This document shows positions 1 to 5,982 of a stretch of DNA of 5,982 nucleotides, in pieces. Position 1 is the stretch's first letter. Each line of letters opens with the position of its first letter. The stretch covers positions 1-5,982 of the forward strand of contig WFOZ01000737.1 of the NCBI GenBank assembly GCA_015487825.1, given 5' to 3'. This DNA comes from Planctomycetaceae bacterium (lineage in GTDB: Bacteria; Planctomycetota; Planctomycetia; Planctomycetales; Planctomycetaceae). The notes under the pieces are model-generated. The model did no database searches and was not told where the DNA came from. It was given only the letters and a program-made list of their open reading frames with translations. The position numbers and the translations under genes are program-made.

Positions 1-1
1 G

Positions 2-88
2 AGTGATCCCCTTCTGGTGCGCTGCGTTCTGTTCAACGAAGGCATCTTCGGTGCTTACAGTCGCGTGCTGGAACAATGGATGAGTTAA
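2..88 (+). CDS. C-terminal end of an unidentified protein (partial)
   Basis: An open frame enters from the left edge and ends at TAA 86-88, giving 28 residues that finish in V-L-E-Q-W-M-S. The tail is rich in hydrophobic and aromatic residues and could form one amphipathic helix. The frame has no stop, and the MOSC gene starts 10 nt after it in the same direction, which suggests a real gene end and possible co-transcription. I do not recognise the family from so short a tail and propose no function. A chance open frame of this length cannot be excluded. Confidence 0.55.
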   Translation, partial: SDPLLVRCVLFNEGIFGAYSRVLEQWMS

Positions 89-98
89 TGGAGCAAAG

Positions 99-917
99 GT
101 GTTGCCCGTGAACAGCCCGGTAAAGGTTCAGTCTATCGATATCTATCCGATGAAATCGTTGGATCCGCATTCGTTGCAAAGGGCAGGCATTCTTTCTTGC
201 GGTGCACTGCAAGGAGATCGTCGCTGGTCAATGGTCGATGAGCAGGGGAAATTTATCAATGGAAAAAAAACTCCTTTAATTCACGGTATAAGCAGCAGAT
301 TCGATGCGGATTTCAACACGATCGAAATCGCTTTTCGAGATGGAAAGGTTGAATCTTCAAACGAGCCTCACCGGCTACAATTCGAACTTCCTGCAGAAAA
401 AGAAAATCTTGAACAGATCTTATCGAAACATTTTGGATATCCCGTATTTATTCAGCAGGATACAAAGCAGGGGTTTCCGGATGATCTCGATGCCCCCGGT
501 CCGACGTTAATTGGTTCTGCTTCACTTGAAGTAATGACTCAGTGGTTTCCCGGATTAACGGTGCCGCAGTTGAAGAGGCGATTTCGTGCTAACATCATTC
601 TTGAAACTGTGGAACCGTTCTGGGAAGACTGCCTGTTCGGGCCGCCTCAATCTCCCCGGCGGTTTCGTGTGGGGGAAGTTGAACTGTTCGGCATTAATCC
701 CTGCCAGCGGTGCGTGGTTCCTTCCCGCGATCCGGAAACGGGAGAAGTCTGGACGCAGTTTCAAAAAGAGTTTGCCCGGTTGCGAGAGGAATCACTACCG
801 CAAACCACCAACCGTGAGCATTTCAATCATTATTATCGATTTGCTGTTAATACACGAATATCGCCTAATAATAAAGGAACTTCAATCAGTTGTGGCGATA
901 TCGTTGAAATCCTGTAA
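99..917 (+). CDS. MOSC domain-containing protein (YcbX/mARC-like, no ferredoxin domain)
   Basis: The protein has 272 residues. Residues about 8-100 match the MOSC N-terminal beta-barrel domain, with the opening 'I-D-I-Y-P-M-K-S-L' and then 'G-D-R-R-W-S-M-V-D'. Residues about 130-270 form the MOSC domain, with 'R-F-R-A-N-I-I-L' at 161-168 and the hallmark 'N-P-C-Q-R-C-V-V-P-S-R-D-P-E-T-G' at 200-215. The second cysteine of that motif (C205) corresponds, from family knowledge, to the proposed molybdenum ligand of mARC and YcbX. Such proteins bind molybdenum cofactor and take part in reductive detoxification or in sulfur transfer; the actual substrate here is unknown. The protein ends after the MOSC domain, so a C-terminal 2Fe-2S domain as in YcbX is absent and electrons would have to come from a separate partner. 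The start is uncertain. GTG 99 has GGAG five nt upstream (90-93). GTG 108 has AAAGG (95-99) eight nt upstream and gives a more typical N-terminus three codons shorter. No signal peptide is visible, so it is probably cytoplasmic. Confidence 0.9.
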   Translation: MLPVNSPVKVQSIDIYPMKSLDPHSLQRAGILSCGALQGDRRWSMVDEQGKFINGKKTPLIHGISSRFDADFNTIEIAFRDGKVESSNEPHRLQFELPAEKENLEQILSKHFGYPVFIQQDTKQGFPDDLDAPGPTLIGSASLEVMTQWFPGLTVPQLKRRFRANIILETVEPFWEDCLFGPPQSPRRFRVGEVELFGINPCQRCVVPSRDPETGEVWTQFQKEFARLREESLPQTTNREHFNHYYRFAVNTRISPNNKGTSISCGDIVEIL

Positions 918-944
918 AGTTAAATTGAAGTTCATTCTTAAAGG

Positions 945-964
945 GTGCATCGTGACGCACTTTT
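945..964 (+). terminator. Weak intrinsic terminator candidate after the MOSC gene
   Basis: GTGC (945-948) pairs with GCAC (957-960). There is one A/C mismatch and one further T-A pair above it, a four-base loop, and TTTT directly after. It lies 28 nt past the MOSC stop codon. The stem is short and interrupted and the T run has only four bases, so it is a candidate only. Confidence 0.3.
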
Positions 965-1020
965 GGAGTAGTATACAAGCATCAAAGATCTGCTGCGTTT
1001 CAACCTTTCTAATTCCCAGC

Positions 1021-1045
1021 ACGGCTGGTTCATTCTGGTAGCCGT
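1021..1045 (+). other. Short inverted repeat in the permease upstream region
   Basis: ACGGCT (1021-1026) and AGCCGT (1040-1045) are perfect complements around a 13-nt loop. It lies about 77 nt before the permease start and about 20 nt upstream of the TATAAT box. It could be an operator half-pair or chance; there is no T run, so it is not a terminator. Confidence 0.25.
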
Positions 1046-1064
1046 AACCAAACTGATATTTTTC

Positions 1065-1088
1065 TATAATTTGCGAGCCGTTCGCAAA
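1065..1088 (+). promoter_or_regulatory. Putative -10 box followed by a perfect hairpin/operator, upstream of the permease-DUF58 operon
   Basis: A perfect TATAAT lies at 1065-1070. Its last T is the first base of a perfect inverted repeat, TTTGCGA (1070-1076) / TCGCAAA (1082-1088), with a five-base loop GCCGT. The permease ATG is 33 nt past the repeat. A stem covering the likely transcription start would suit a repressor operator or a 5'-UTR hairpin. No good -35 hexamer is found at 16-18 nt spacing (about 1042-1047 reads CCGTAA). Planctomycete promoters often depart from the E. coli pattern, so this is an inference from position and symmetry only. Confidence 0.3.
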
Positions 1089-1121
1089 CTTTTACCGTTA
1101 GTAATACAGAGAAAATGAAGT

Positions 1122-2630
1122 ATGAGTACCATCGAACTACCGGCTGACAAGCTTGATAAATTCAGCGACTGGATGAATCCGATTCTGGTTAAAGAGACTC
1201 GCCAGGCGTTAAAGAGCAGACAGTTTGTAGGGACGTTCATGCTGCTGTTGATTTCCAGCTGGCTGATTTGCATGATCGGCATTATTTTGTGGGGAACACA
1301 AATTGAGTTCGGCCGACCGAGCGCTGATTTCTTTCAGTGGTTTTTTGGTGTGTTAAGCGTCGCGGTTGTCATCATTGTTCCCTTTAATGCATTTCGCAGT
1401 TTACTGAGCGAACAGGATTCCCAGACTTACGAGTTATTGAGTATCACGTCACTTTCTCCCCGACAGATTGTCTGGGGAAAACTGCTTAATGCAGCAGTGC
1501 AGATACTTGTCTTCTACTGTGCGATCTCTCCTTTTATAGCCTTTACATCGTTACTGCAGGGGTTTGATCTGTTTCGCACGATCATTTTAATGACATCGCT
1601 TCTCGGCTTTTCCATTCTGCTTTCGATGTCCACTCTTATGCTCAGCACGGTGGCAAAGAACAAGCAGCTTCAATCGCTGGCAACACTGTTTATTTTCGGT
1701 GGCCTGATGTGGTCAATTTCCATGACTCTTGGATTTTCCTACACAGTCATCAATGGAGAGATCTCTCTTTCCTCTGATTTTTACTGGGGATTGGCTATCT
1801 GGTGGGTGATCGGCATTTCGTACTTCTTTCTGTTTCATCAAATTACGGTTGCTCAACTGATGTTTGAAGCAGGAAATAAAACAAGCGGAGTTCGGTTGAT
1901 TGCAACGCTTCAATTTTTACTACTATGGGCGATTGTATTGATCAGCTTCATAATTTACGGTGCTATCAGTGATGAGCTCTTTTGGTCCATGGCCTTTTTC
2001 TCCTTAATGCATTGGACTCTATTTGGCTTCTTTGTATCGATGGAACGTGATTATCTCTCGCGTAGAATTCGGCGGGATTTGTCAAAAAACTTTTTCGTCA
2101 GACTGATCTCGGTTCCCTTTATGCCGGGCGGCACACGTGGATTTCTGTTGTTGTTGATTAACATAACGATACTCGGAGCAATCATCGGCTTCTTTTCACC
2201 CTTTGTCAGTGGAGGATCGGGCAACGCCATTCTGACATTTACCGCAATAATCGCCTATCTCCTGTTTTATTACGGAATCGGATGTGCAACAGGCCGCTGG
2301 TTGCTGAGTAAATCACAGGAGCTACGCCCTGCTCATGTCAGAACGATGCTGGTTGTGCTGTTTGCCTTTGCGATGATTGTTCCCTACATCGTTTTGTTTA
2401 TGATGGGGCATTACAACTATTACCGGGACGGCTATCATATTCTATATATCACTAATCCGGTCGCGACCGTGATGGAAATCGAAGCAAACCGGTACACAAA
2501 CGATACCATTTTGCCACTGCTGATGGTCGGAGCCACTTTTGCAGTTCTGATAAACATCCCTGCGATGTTCAAGGCAACCAAAGAAATAGTTTCGCCGGAC
2601 CGCCCTGTAAGCGAAGGAGCAGTGGAATAA
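1122..2630 (+). CDS. ABC-2-type transporter permease-like multi-spanning membrane protein
   Basis: The protein has 502 residues. An N-terminal amphipathic stretch at about 18-36 ('[17 protein letters not shown]') precedes the first membrane span, as in ABC-2 permeases where it forms the cytoplasmic coupling helix. About twelve hydrophobic spans can be placed near 36-58, 70-92, 118-143, 151-175, 186-210, 222-243, 260-282, 286-306, 339-360, 367-388, 407-428 and 463-485. The cytoplasmic loop at 95-120 ('[23 protein letters not shown]') is the typical ABC-2 segment linking spans 2 and 3. A basic loop at 309-327 divides the protein into two halves. The family moves lipids, polysaccharides, drugs or proteins across the inner membrane with a separate ATPase; the substrate cannot be read here. 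No ABC ATPase gene is in the window. DUF58 follows after one base, so the two are co-transcribed. The ATG at 1122 has only a weak purine-rich upstream stretch (AGAGAAAATGAAG). Confidence 0.82.
   Translation: MSTIELPADKLDKFSDWMNPILVKETRQALKSRQFVGTFMLLLISSWLICMIGIILWGTQIEFGRPSADFFQWFFGVLSVAVVIIVPFNAFRSLLSEQDSQTYELLSITSLSPRQIVWGKLLNAAVQILVFYCAISPFIAFTSLLQGFDLFRTIILMTSLLGFSILLSMSTLMLSTVAKNKQLQSLATLFIFGGLMWSISMTLGFSYTVINGEISLSSDFYWGLAIWWVIGISYFFLFHQITVAQLMFEAGNKTSGVRLIATLQFLLLWAIVLISFIIYGAISDELFWSMAFFSLMHWTLFGFFVSMERDYLSRRIRRDLSKNFFVRLISVPFMPGGTRGFLLLLINITILGAIIGFFSPFVSGGSGNAILTFTAIIAYLLFYYGIGCATGRWLLSKSQELRPAHVRTMLVVLFAFAMIVPYIVLFMMGHYNYYRDGYHILYITNPVATVMEIEANRYTNDTILPLLMVGATFAVLINIPAMFKATKEIVSPDRPVSEGAVE
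2614..2619 (+). promoter_or_regulatory. Ribosome binding site of the DUF58 gene inside the permease 3' end
   Basis: AAGGAG lies within the last codons of the permease gene, 12 nt before ATG 2632. The distance is slightly long, but it is the strongest Shine-Dalgarno match nearby. It supports the ATG at 2632 and coupled translation of the two genes. Confidence 0.55.
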
Positions 2631-2631
2631 C

Positions 2632-3489
2632 ATGCGAAACGATCCGGAGGTTCAACAGGCAGTTGACCAATATCAGATGGGCTTTCCACGATTACCGACA
2701 GCCGGCCGAAGCGGCGAAATGCTGGGGCGGGGGACCGGGAGTTCGATCGAGTTTCAGGAATATCGGGAATACCTGCCGGGCGATGACCTGCGGCATGTCG
2801 ACTGGGCGGCGTATGCCCGCAGCGATTCCCTGATGGTTCGCCTTTATCGTGAAGAGATCAGCCCACGTACCGAACTTATCCTCGATGCGTCCCGTTCGAT
2901 GGCAACACACCAGGGAGTTAAAAGTAAACTGGCGCTACAGTTAACCTCGTTATTCTCTCAACTGGCAGGCAAACTTGGCGGGCAACCGCAAATTCATTTT
3001 CTCAACTCAGCCCATCCGCCACTCAAACTGGGAATTAATTCGCTGGACCGCCTTGCTGAAATTCCGATTGATGGAGAGCAATCACTCACAGAACTTCTGA
3101 ATGAGGGCTCGCTGCTGTTGAAACCGCAGTCGGTTCGAATTGTGATCAGCGATTTTCTGTTTCCGCTTGATCCGGATCAACTGATAAAACGTCTTTCTGC
3201 ACAGGCAAGTACGTTATGGCTCATTCAGATACTCGCAGACTGGGAAGTAAAACCGGAAGCGATGGGCGGACGTCGGTTGATCGATGTGGAATCTTCAGAA
3301 CATGCAGACCTGTTATTGGCACCGCAGGTAATCAAGACATACCGCGAGCGTCTGCATCGCTTGCAGGAAGGTTTACTGCAGGCGAGCCGACGTGCGCATG
3401 CTTCGTTCATTACGGTGATAGCAGAACGCGGCCTTGAAACAGTTTGCAGAGACGATTTAACAGGCGTTGAAATTCTCCGCCCGGTCTGA
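2632..3489 (+). CDS. DUF58 domain-containing protein (vWA-like fold)
   Basis: The protein has 285 residues, the usual length of the short cytosolic DUF58 form. The family signature is nearly ideal at 39-75: '[20 protein letters not shown]', then '[15 protein letters not shown]'. After it comes a von Willebrand factor A-type metal site, D85-A-S87-R-S89 (the D-x-S-x-S MIDAS pattern), and a later acidic loop 'V-I-S-D-F' around D174. There is no membrane span or signal peptide. From family knowledge, DUF58 proteins sit in operons with MoxR-type AAA ATPases and membrane vWA (BatA-like) proteins, where they are thought to act in assembly or chaperone-like complexes; the biochemical role is not settled. 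Here the only operon partner is the ABC-2-like permease one base upstream, and neither MoxR nor BatA follows because the next gene is convergent. The stop lies 22 nt from the stop of the opposing propeller gene, and no clear terminator hairpin fits between them. Confidence 0.93.
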   Translation: MRNDPEVQQAVDQYQMGFPRLPTAGRSGEMLGRGTGSSIEFQEYREYLPGDDLRHVDWAAYARSDSLMVRLYREEISPRTELILDASRSMATHQGVKSKLALQLTSLFSQLAGKLGGQPQIHFLNSAHPPLKLGINSLDRLAEIPIDGEQSLTELLNEGSLLLKPQSVRIVISDFLFPLDPDQLIKRLSAQASTLWLIQILADWEVKPEAMGGRRLIDVESSEHADLLLAPQVIKTYRERLHRLQEGLLQASRRAHASFITVIAERGLETVCRDDLTGVEILRPV

Positions 3490-3511
3490 TCGATTCTCTC
3501 TGGTTTGAACC

Positions 3512-4831
3512 CTATTTATAGCCGATACAGTACAGGTACTTATTGGAGCGAATAAATAAGCGGTTATCTGCCACAGCCGGGCTGGCATCAAATCGTCCTC
3601 TTTCTTCGAGTTGATTTGTAGCAAGTAACTTGTACCGAGGATCTGCAGCAATCACAAAAGCACGCCCGTTTCGTGCCAGGTAATGAATTTTTCCATCCGC
3701 AAGAACCGGGGCAGCGTAAATTTGTCCTGCACGCGAGACACGTTCCTCATAAATAATTTTCCCGCTCGAAGCATCAACGCAATAGGCAATCCCGAGTTTT
3801 TCGTGCATCCAGTAAAGCTTGCCCTGATGGTAAACAGGAGATGAAACATTGGAGCCCTTATTCAATTTCCAGAGTCGATGAGATTGAGTGACATCGCCAC
3901 TCCCTCCTGTTTTAATGGCCAGCGAGTCCCCCGAACGACCGCCAATTGAATACACAATGCCATTGTTGGCGACTGCACTGGGAACCATATACCAGCTGAT
4001 GCCTGTATCGCAGGTCCACAGTTTCTGACCGGTTTTCGGTGAAAAAGAGAGGACCTTCTGGAGGATGGGAACGATTAATTCCATTTTCCCACGTCTGTTT
4101 TTCATTAACAACGGTGTATTCCACGCTTCTTTAATTCCGCCGGCCTGCCATTTTATCTTGCCGGTTCTTTTATCCAGAGCAACAAGAGATTCACTTTCAA
4201 CACTGGCATTTACGATTAACAAATCATCGTATAAAACAGGTGAGGCAGCTGAGCCCCATCCATTAAGTTTTGAACCAACCTGCTGGTGCCAGCGTTGGTT
4301 TCCGTCGTAATCAAAAGCGAAAACGCCCGTTTTCCCGAAGAAAATATAAACGCGATCTTTATCTGCAACCGGTGTGCTAGAACTGTAACCGTGCTGATCG
4401 CGAATGGTTGCTTGTTCGGGAAAGTCTGGTTTGATCGTTTTCGTCCAGAGGATTTTTCCTTTTGTACGAGACAGACAGACGACATCCAATCGTAAATTTT
4501 CAATATCGCCGGCTGGTTCACCCGGGGCACCGTAACCACGATAGCACGTTAGAAAAATGCGATCACCGATTATAATCGGGCTGGATGTTCCTGCTCCGGG
4601 GAGTTTCGTTTTCCAGACAATGTTTTTTGTATCCCCCCACTGGGTCGGCAAATTGCGAGCCGTTGCAGTACCACTTCCCTCAGGTCCACGAAAGCGTTCC
4701 CAGTTTGAAGAACGCTTTCTGCTTTGTGCAAAGGTAGAACTTAAATAAGGATCGAACCCGACAAACTGACAGAACGAGAAGAGCAATGTAAGAAAAAAAG
4801 AGAGGCGAAATGACCTTGATTGTTTTTTCAT
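3512..4831 (-). CDS. Exported PQQ-like beta-propeller repeat protein
   Basis: The protein has 439 residues. A signal peptide is clear: basic start M-K-K-Q-S-R, hydrophobic core about 8-26, and a likely signal peptidase site after A35 (T-F-A|Q-S). The mature protein opens with 'W-E-R-F-R-G-P-E-G-S-G' (44-54) and 'L-P-G-A-G-T-S-S-P-I' (77-86), typical of a large planctomycete paralogue family. Propeller blades recur roughly every 45-55 residues and are marked by a W or Y closing a 'G-x-I-x-W' strand: W73, W129, W181, W228, W272, W321 and Y361. This makes seven or eight blades of the PQQ_2 type. From family knowledge most such proteins do not bind PQQ as dehydrogenases do; a scaffold or substrate-binding role in the periplasm is more likely. 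No catalytic domain is attached. The ATG at 4831 is supported by GGAAAG (4839-4844 on the other strand) seven nt upstream. It is convergent with DUF58 and co-directional with ogt, but 333 nt away. Confidence 0.9.
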   Translation of the reverse strand: MKKQSRSFRLSFFLTLLFSFCQFVGFDPYLSSTFAQSRKRSSNWERFRGPEGSGTATARNLPTQWGDTKNIVWKTKLPGAGTSSPIIIGDRIFLTCYRGYGAPGEPAGDIENLRLDVVCLSRTKGKILWTKTIKPDFPEQATIRDQHGYSSSTPVADKDRVYIFFGKTGVFAFDYDGNQRWHQQVGSKLNGWGSAASPVLYDDLLIVNASVESESLVALDKRTGKIKWQAGGIKEAWNTPLLMKNRRGKMELIVPILQKVLSFSPKTGQKLWTCDTGISWYMVPSAVANNGIVYSIGGRSGDSLAIKTGGSGDVTQSHRLWKLNKGSNVSSPVYHQGKLYWMHEKLGIAYCVDASSGKIIYEERVSRAGQIYAAPVLADGKIHYLARNGRAFVIAADPRYKLLATNQLEERGRFDASPAVADNRLFIRSNKYLYCIGYK

Positions 4832-4857
4832 CTTCGTGCTTTCCAGTTGGTTTCAGA

Positions 4858-4863
4858 AGTATA
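4858..4863 (-). promoter_or_regulatory. Putative -10 box of the propeller gene
   Basis: On the minus strand TATACT (five of six consensus bases) lies 26 nt before the ATG at 4831, which would leave a leader of about 20 nt. The region 16-18 nt further upstream (about 4880-4887) is an A/T tract without a recognisable TTGACA. That tract coincides with the left direct repeat of the MITE-like element. This is a candidate only. Confidence 0.3.
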
Positions 4864-4880
4864 ATCGATTGGAGCGACTG

Positions 4881-4888
4881 AAAAATTG
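4881..4888. repeat. Left copy of flanking direct repeat AAAAATTG (putative target-site duplication)
   Basis: AAAAATTG directly precedes the inverted-repeat element and is found again at 5028-5035 on its other side. A further matching G stands before both copies (4880 and 5027), so the duplication may be 8 or 9 bp. Confidence 0.55.
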
Positions 4889-4890
4889 CC

Positions 4891-4909
4891 GACTCTACCG
4901 GATTCTATG
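4891..4909 (+). repeat. Left terminal inverted repeat, 19 bp
   Basis: Perfect complement of the right arm at 5007-5025. The pairing does not continue inward, since base 4910 does not match 5006. Confidence 0.9.
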
Positions 4910-5006
4910 TGCAGCCGGTTTGAGTGATCAGAAATCGCTTTTCACCAAGCAATTACTGTCGAGTTTTACTTTTTTGGCTGAAGGCCTCTTTTGCCATAGA
5001 CTGGGG

Positions 5007-5025
5007 CATAGAATCCGGTAGAGTC
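5007..5025 (-). repeat. Right terminal inverted repeat, 19 bp
   Basis: Exact reverse complement of 4891-4909. Just inside it, CATAGA occurs a second time (4995-5000 and 5007-5012), giving a small direct repeat within the right end. Confidence 0.9.
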
Positions 5026-5027
5026 AG

Positions 5028-5035
5028 AAAAATTG
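5028..5035. repeat. Right copy of flanking direct repeat AAAAATTG
   Basis: It matches 4881-4888 exactly. The remaining gap, 5036-5164, contains a T9-G-T6 tract (5073-5088) and no gene that I can support. Confidence 0.55.
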
Positions 5036-5164
5036 TATCAGGAATCGGGCGTATGTTTTATTGTAAATGTCATTTTTTTTTGTTTTTTCACGGAGACCGC
5101 ATGCTGCTGATAAACAGTAGGTTGCGTGCTTGATTGCGAGACATTACATACCGCTTGCAGTATA

Positions 5165-5785
5165 TCAGTCGCTGCACTGTTCCAGGTCCAGCAGCTTTTG
5201 TTTCAGCGTAATCCCTCCCGGTGCGGTGAAGCCGGTTAGTTTTCCGTTAGATCCGAGAATGCGATGGCAGGGGATGATAATGGGAATCGGGTTTCGAGCC
5301 ATTGTGCCTCCTACTGCCCGGGCAGCTTGAGGGCGACCGATCTGTTGGGCAAGTTCACCGTAAGTTTGAATATTTCCCGAAGAAACAGCTCGTGTTGCAT
5401 TGAGCACCTGCTGTTGAAAGGGAGTCATGGCAGCGAGACTGCACGGAATTGATGAAAAATCGACCTGGTTCCCATAGCCATATTCTTCCAGCTTTTTTCT
5501 GCACTGCGGATACCAGTTCGAAAAACGGATATTGGATAGATTGTTCGAAAATTTCATCCGCGACAGAAAGCCGGACTGAATTTCTTTTTTCCACTGAGCC
5601 TTCGCTTCCTGTTTTGTGTCATTCCCGATAAGCAACCGCTGTAACGTACAACTTTTTTCAGACAGGCGGGTAGATGTTCGAAAGCCGGCAAGAATCAACC
5701 AACCAAGAGCCGTCTCAAATAAATCAGCCTGGAGAAACAATTCTGAAAGAGCTGTCCGCTTTTTTTTGTCTGTCATCGCCAGCAT
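5165..5785 (-). CDS. ogt: Methylated-DNA--[protein]-cysteine S-methyltransferase (Ogt/MGMT type)
   Basis: The protein has 206 residues and repairs O6-alkylguanine (and O4-alkylthymine) by irreversible transfer of the alkyl group to its own cysteine. Residues about 17-110 form the variable N-terminal ribonuclease-H-like domain. Residues about 120-204 form the winged-helix DNA-binding domain. The active site is 'I-P-C-H-R' with C173. Other hallmark residues are visible: the tyrosine of 'T-Y-G-E-L-A' (Y142), the arginine finger in 'A-R-A-V-G-G' (R156), the asparagine of 'A-R-N-P' (N165), and the late glutamate of 'L-D-L-E' (E202) that completes the Cys-His-Glu network. There is no Ada-type AraC/zinc domain, so it is a stand-alone repair enzyme. 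The start at 5785 follows GGGA by only four nt, and a second Met codon lies three codons on (5776). An in-frame stop just upstream of 5785 excludes a longer form. No Ada box was recognised. The symbol follows the Ogt/MGMT family and not proven orthology. Confidence 0.95.
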   Translation of the reverse strand: MLAMTDKKKRTALSELFLQADLFETALGWLILAGFRTSTRLSEKSCTLQRLLIGNDTKQEAKAQWKKEIQSGFLSRMKFSNNLSNIRFSNWYPQCRKKLEEYGYGNQVDFSSIPCSLAAMTPFQQQVLNATRAVSSGNIQTYGELAQQIGRPQAARAVGGTMARNPIPIIIPCHRILGSNGKLTGFTAPGGITLKQKLLDLEQCSD

Positions 5786-5821
5786 TTATCCCATAAAAAC
5801 AATTTGATCTTTTGCGTGTAA

Positions 5822-5841
5822 AGCAGGTAGATTTTCCTGCT
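5822..5841. promoter_or_regulatory. Inverted repeat upstream of ogt (possible operator)
   Basis: AGCAGG (5822-5827) and CCTGCT (5836-5841) are perfect complements with an eight-base A/T-rich spacer. The repeat ends 36 nt before the ogt start. On the minus strand TTTACA, a fair -35 match, follows right after it, but no convincing -10 lies at the right distance. Function is inferred only from position. Confidence 0.25.
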
Positions 5842-5937
5842 CACTTTGACCTGTCCCTCTTCTCAGAGTATTATTCATCGCTGCGAAGCAACTATTCAGC
5901 AATGTTTGGTTATTGCAGAAATTAATGTTGTTTGCAG

Positions 5938-5955
5938 GGTCCGCTATTGCGGACC
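5938..5955. repeat. Strong hairpin GGTCCGC-TATT-GCGGACC
   Basis: A perfect GC-rich 7-bp stem with a four-base loop. No T run follows on either strand, so it is not a standard intrinsic terminator. It stands six bases before a second hairpin and may be part of an intergenic repeat unit. Confidence 0.6.
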
Positions 5956-5961
5956 ACGGTG

Positions 5962-5976
5962 GGAGGTGGATCCTCC
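5962..5976. repeat. Second hairpin GGAGG-TGGAT-CCTCC at the window edge
   Basis: A perfect 5-bp stem with a five-base loop, extendable by G-T and T-A pairs to 5960-5978. It is followed by TATTTC, where the window ends. Together with the previous hairpin it forms a compact paired structure that could be a terminator of a gene to the right on the minus strand, or a repetitive palindromic element. Confidence 0.5.
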
Positions 5977-5982
5977 TATTTC

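Larger units (their letters stand above)
4889..5027. mobile_element. MITE-like element with 19-bp perfect terminal inverted repeats
   Basis: GACTCTACCGGATTCTATG (4891-4909) is the exact reverse complement of 5007-5025. Two further bases outward give an imperfect 21-bp repeat (20 of 21 matching) with ends at 4889 and 5027. The 97 nt between the arms carry no credible gene. Direct repeats AAAAATTG abut both ends. Long perfect terminal repeats, a short non-coding interior and a flanking duplication are together the hallmark of a non-autonomous miniature transposable element. The 8-9 bp duplication fits several DDE transposase families, but I cannot assign one from these ends. Alternatives are a folded RNA with a large loop, or a double binding site. 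A transcription terminator is less likely, because the loop is very long and it sits just upstream of the propeller gene. Confidence 0.6.

Noticed and set aside
586..1041. 151-codon open frame overlapping the MOSC gene and the following gap
   Set aside because: It lies in another frame over well-conserved MOSC coding sequence, has no family resemblance, and its translation is low-complexity in the non-coding part.
1071..1082. TTGCGAGCCGTT is repeated exactly at 4653-4664
   Set aside because: The second copy is inside the propeller coding sequence, the match stops at 12 bp, and it lacks the palindromic right arm; probably coincidence.
4216..4539. 107-codon minus-strand frame inside the propeller gene
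   Set aside because: A shadow of the clearly conserved propeller frame, with no recognisable domain.
4836..5021. Open frame reading across most of the MITE-like element on the plus strand
   Set aside because: It starts at a GTG without a good ribosome site, runs through the inverted repeat arms, and resembles no transposase or known small protein.
4891..5025. Inverted repeat as an integron attC site or CRISPR unit
   Set aside because: No attC core sequences (GTTRRRY/RYYYAAC) at the ends, only one pair of arms, and no repeated spacer pattern.
5073..5088. T9-G-T6 tract as a terminator T run
   Set aside because: No GC-rich stem stands directly before it on the plus strand, and no plus-strand gene ends there. 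On the minus strand it is an A tract.
5101..5133. Ten-codon frame M-L-L-I-N-S-R-L-R-A with GGAG five nt upstream, as a possible leader peptide
   Set aside because: No gene on the plus strand follows; the next gene is ogt on the opposite strand. The ribosome site match is short enough to be chance.

Overview
The window looks like an ordinary chromosomal segment of a planctomycete, probably of the Planctomycetaceae (Gimesia/Rubinisphaera-like). This is inferred from protein style and not from a marker gene. A secreted PQQ-like beta-propeller protein opens its mature part with the 'W-E-R-F-R-G-P-x-G-x-G' and 'P-G-x-G-x-S-S-P' signatures common in that phylum. An ABC-2-like permease starts with an '[12 protein letters not shown]' cytoplasmic helix and sits directly before a DUF58 gene, an arrangement also familiar there. 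Base composition is moderate and looks even across the genes.

Layout. Positions 2-88 (+) are the last 28 codons of an unidentified gene. It is followed after 10 nt by a MOSC-domain protein (99-917, +; start possibly 108). A 204-nt gap holds a weak terminator candidate, two hairpins and a TATAAT box. Then comes a tight two-gene operon: a 502-residue multi-spanning ABC-2-like permease (1122-2630) and a 285-residue DUF58/vWA-like protein (2632-3489), one base apart. The next gene is convergent: a 439-residue exported PQQ-like propeller protein (4831-3512, -). A 333-nt gap separates it from an Ogt-type O6-alkylguanine-DNA alkyltransferase (5785-5165, -). The last 197 nt contain no gene, but hold a small inverted repeat and two adjacent strong hairpins at the window edge.

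The most interesting non-coding structure is in the 333-nt gap. A perfect 19-bp inverted repeat (4891-4909 / 5007-5025) encloses 97 nt without a credible gene. It is flanked by the direct repeat AAAAATTG (4881-4888 and 5028-5035). This is the architecture of a small non-autonomous transposable element (MITE) of about 139 bp. It lies immediately upstream of the putative promoter of the PQQ-like gene.

Functional links. Permease and DUF58 are very probably co-transcribed; the ATPase that would energise the permease and the MoxR ATPase that usually partners DUF58 are not in the window. MOSC, Ogt and the propeller protein look like independent genes. I see no defence system, prophage, CRISPR array or RNA gene. 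Nothing among the protein-coding genes is clearly new.
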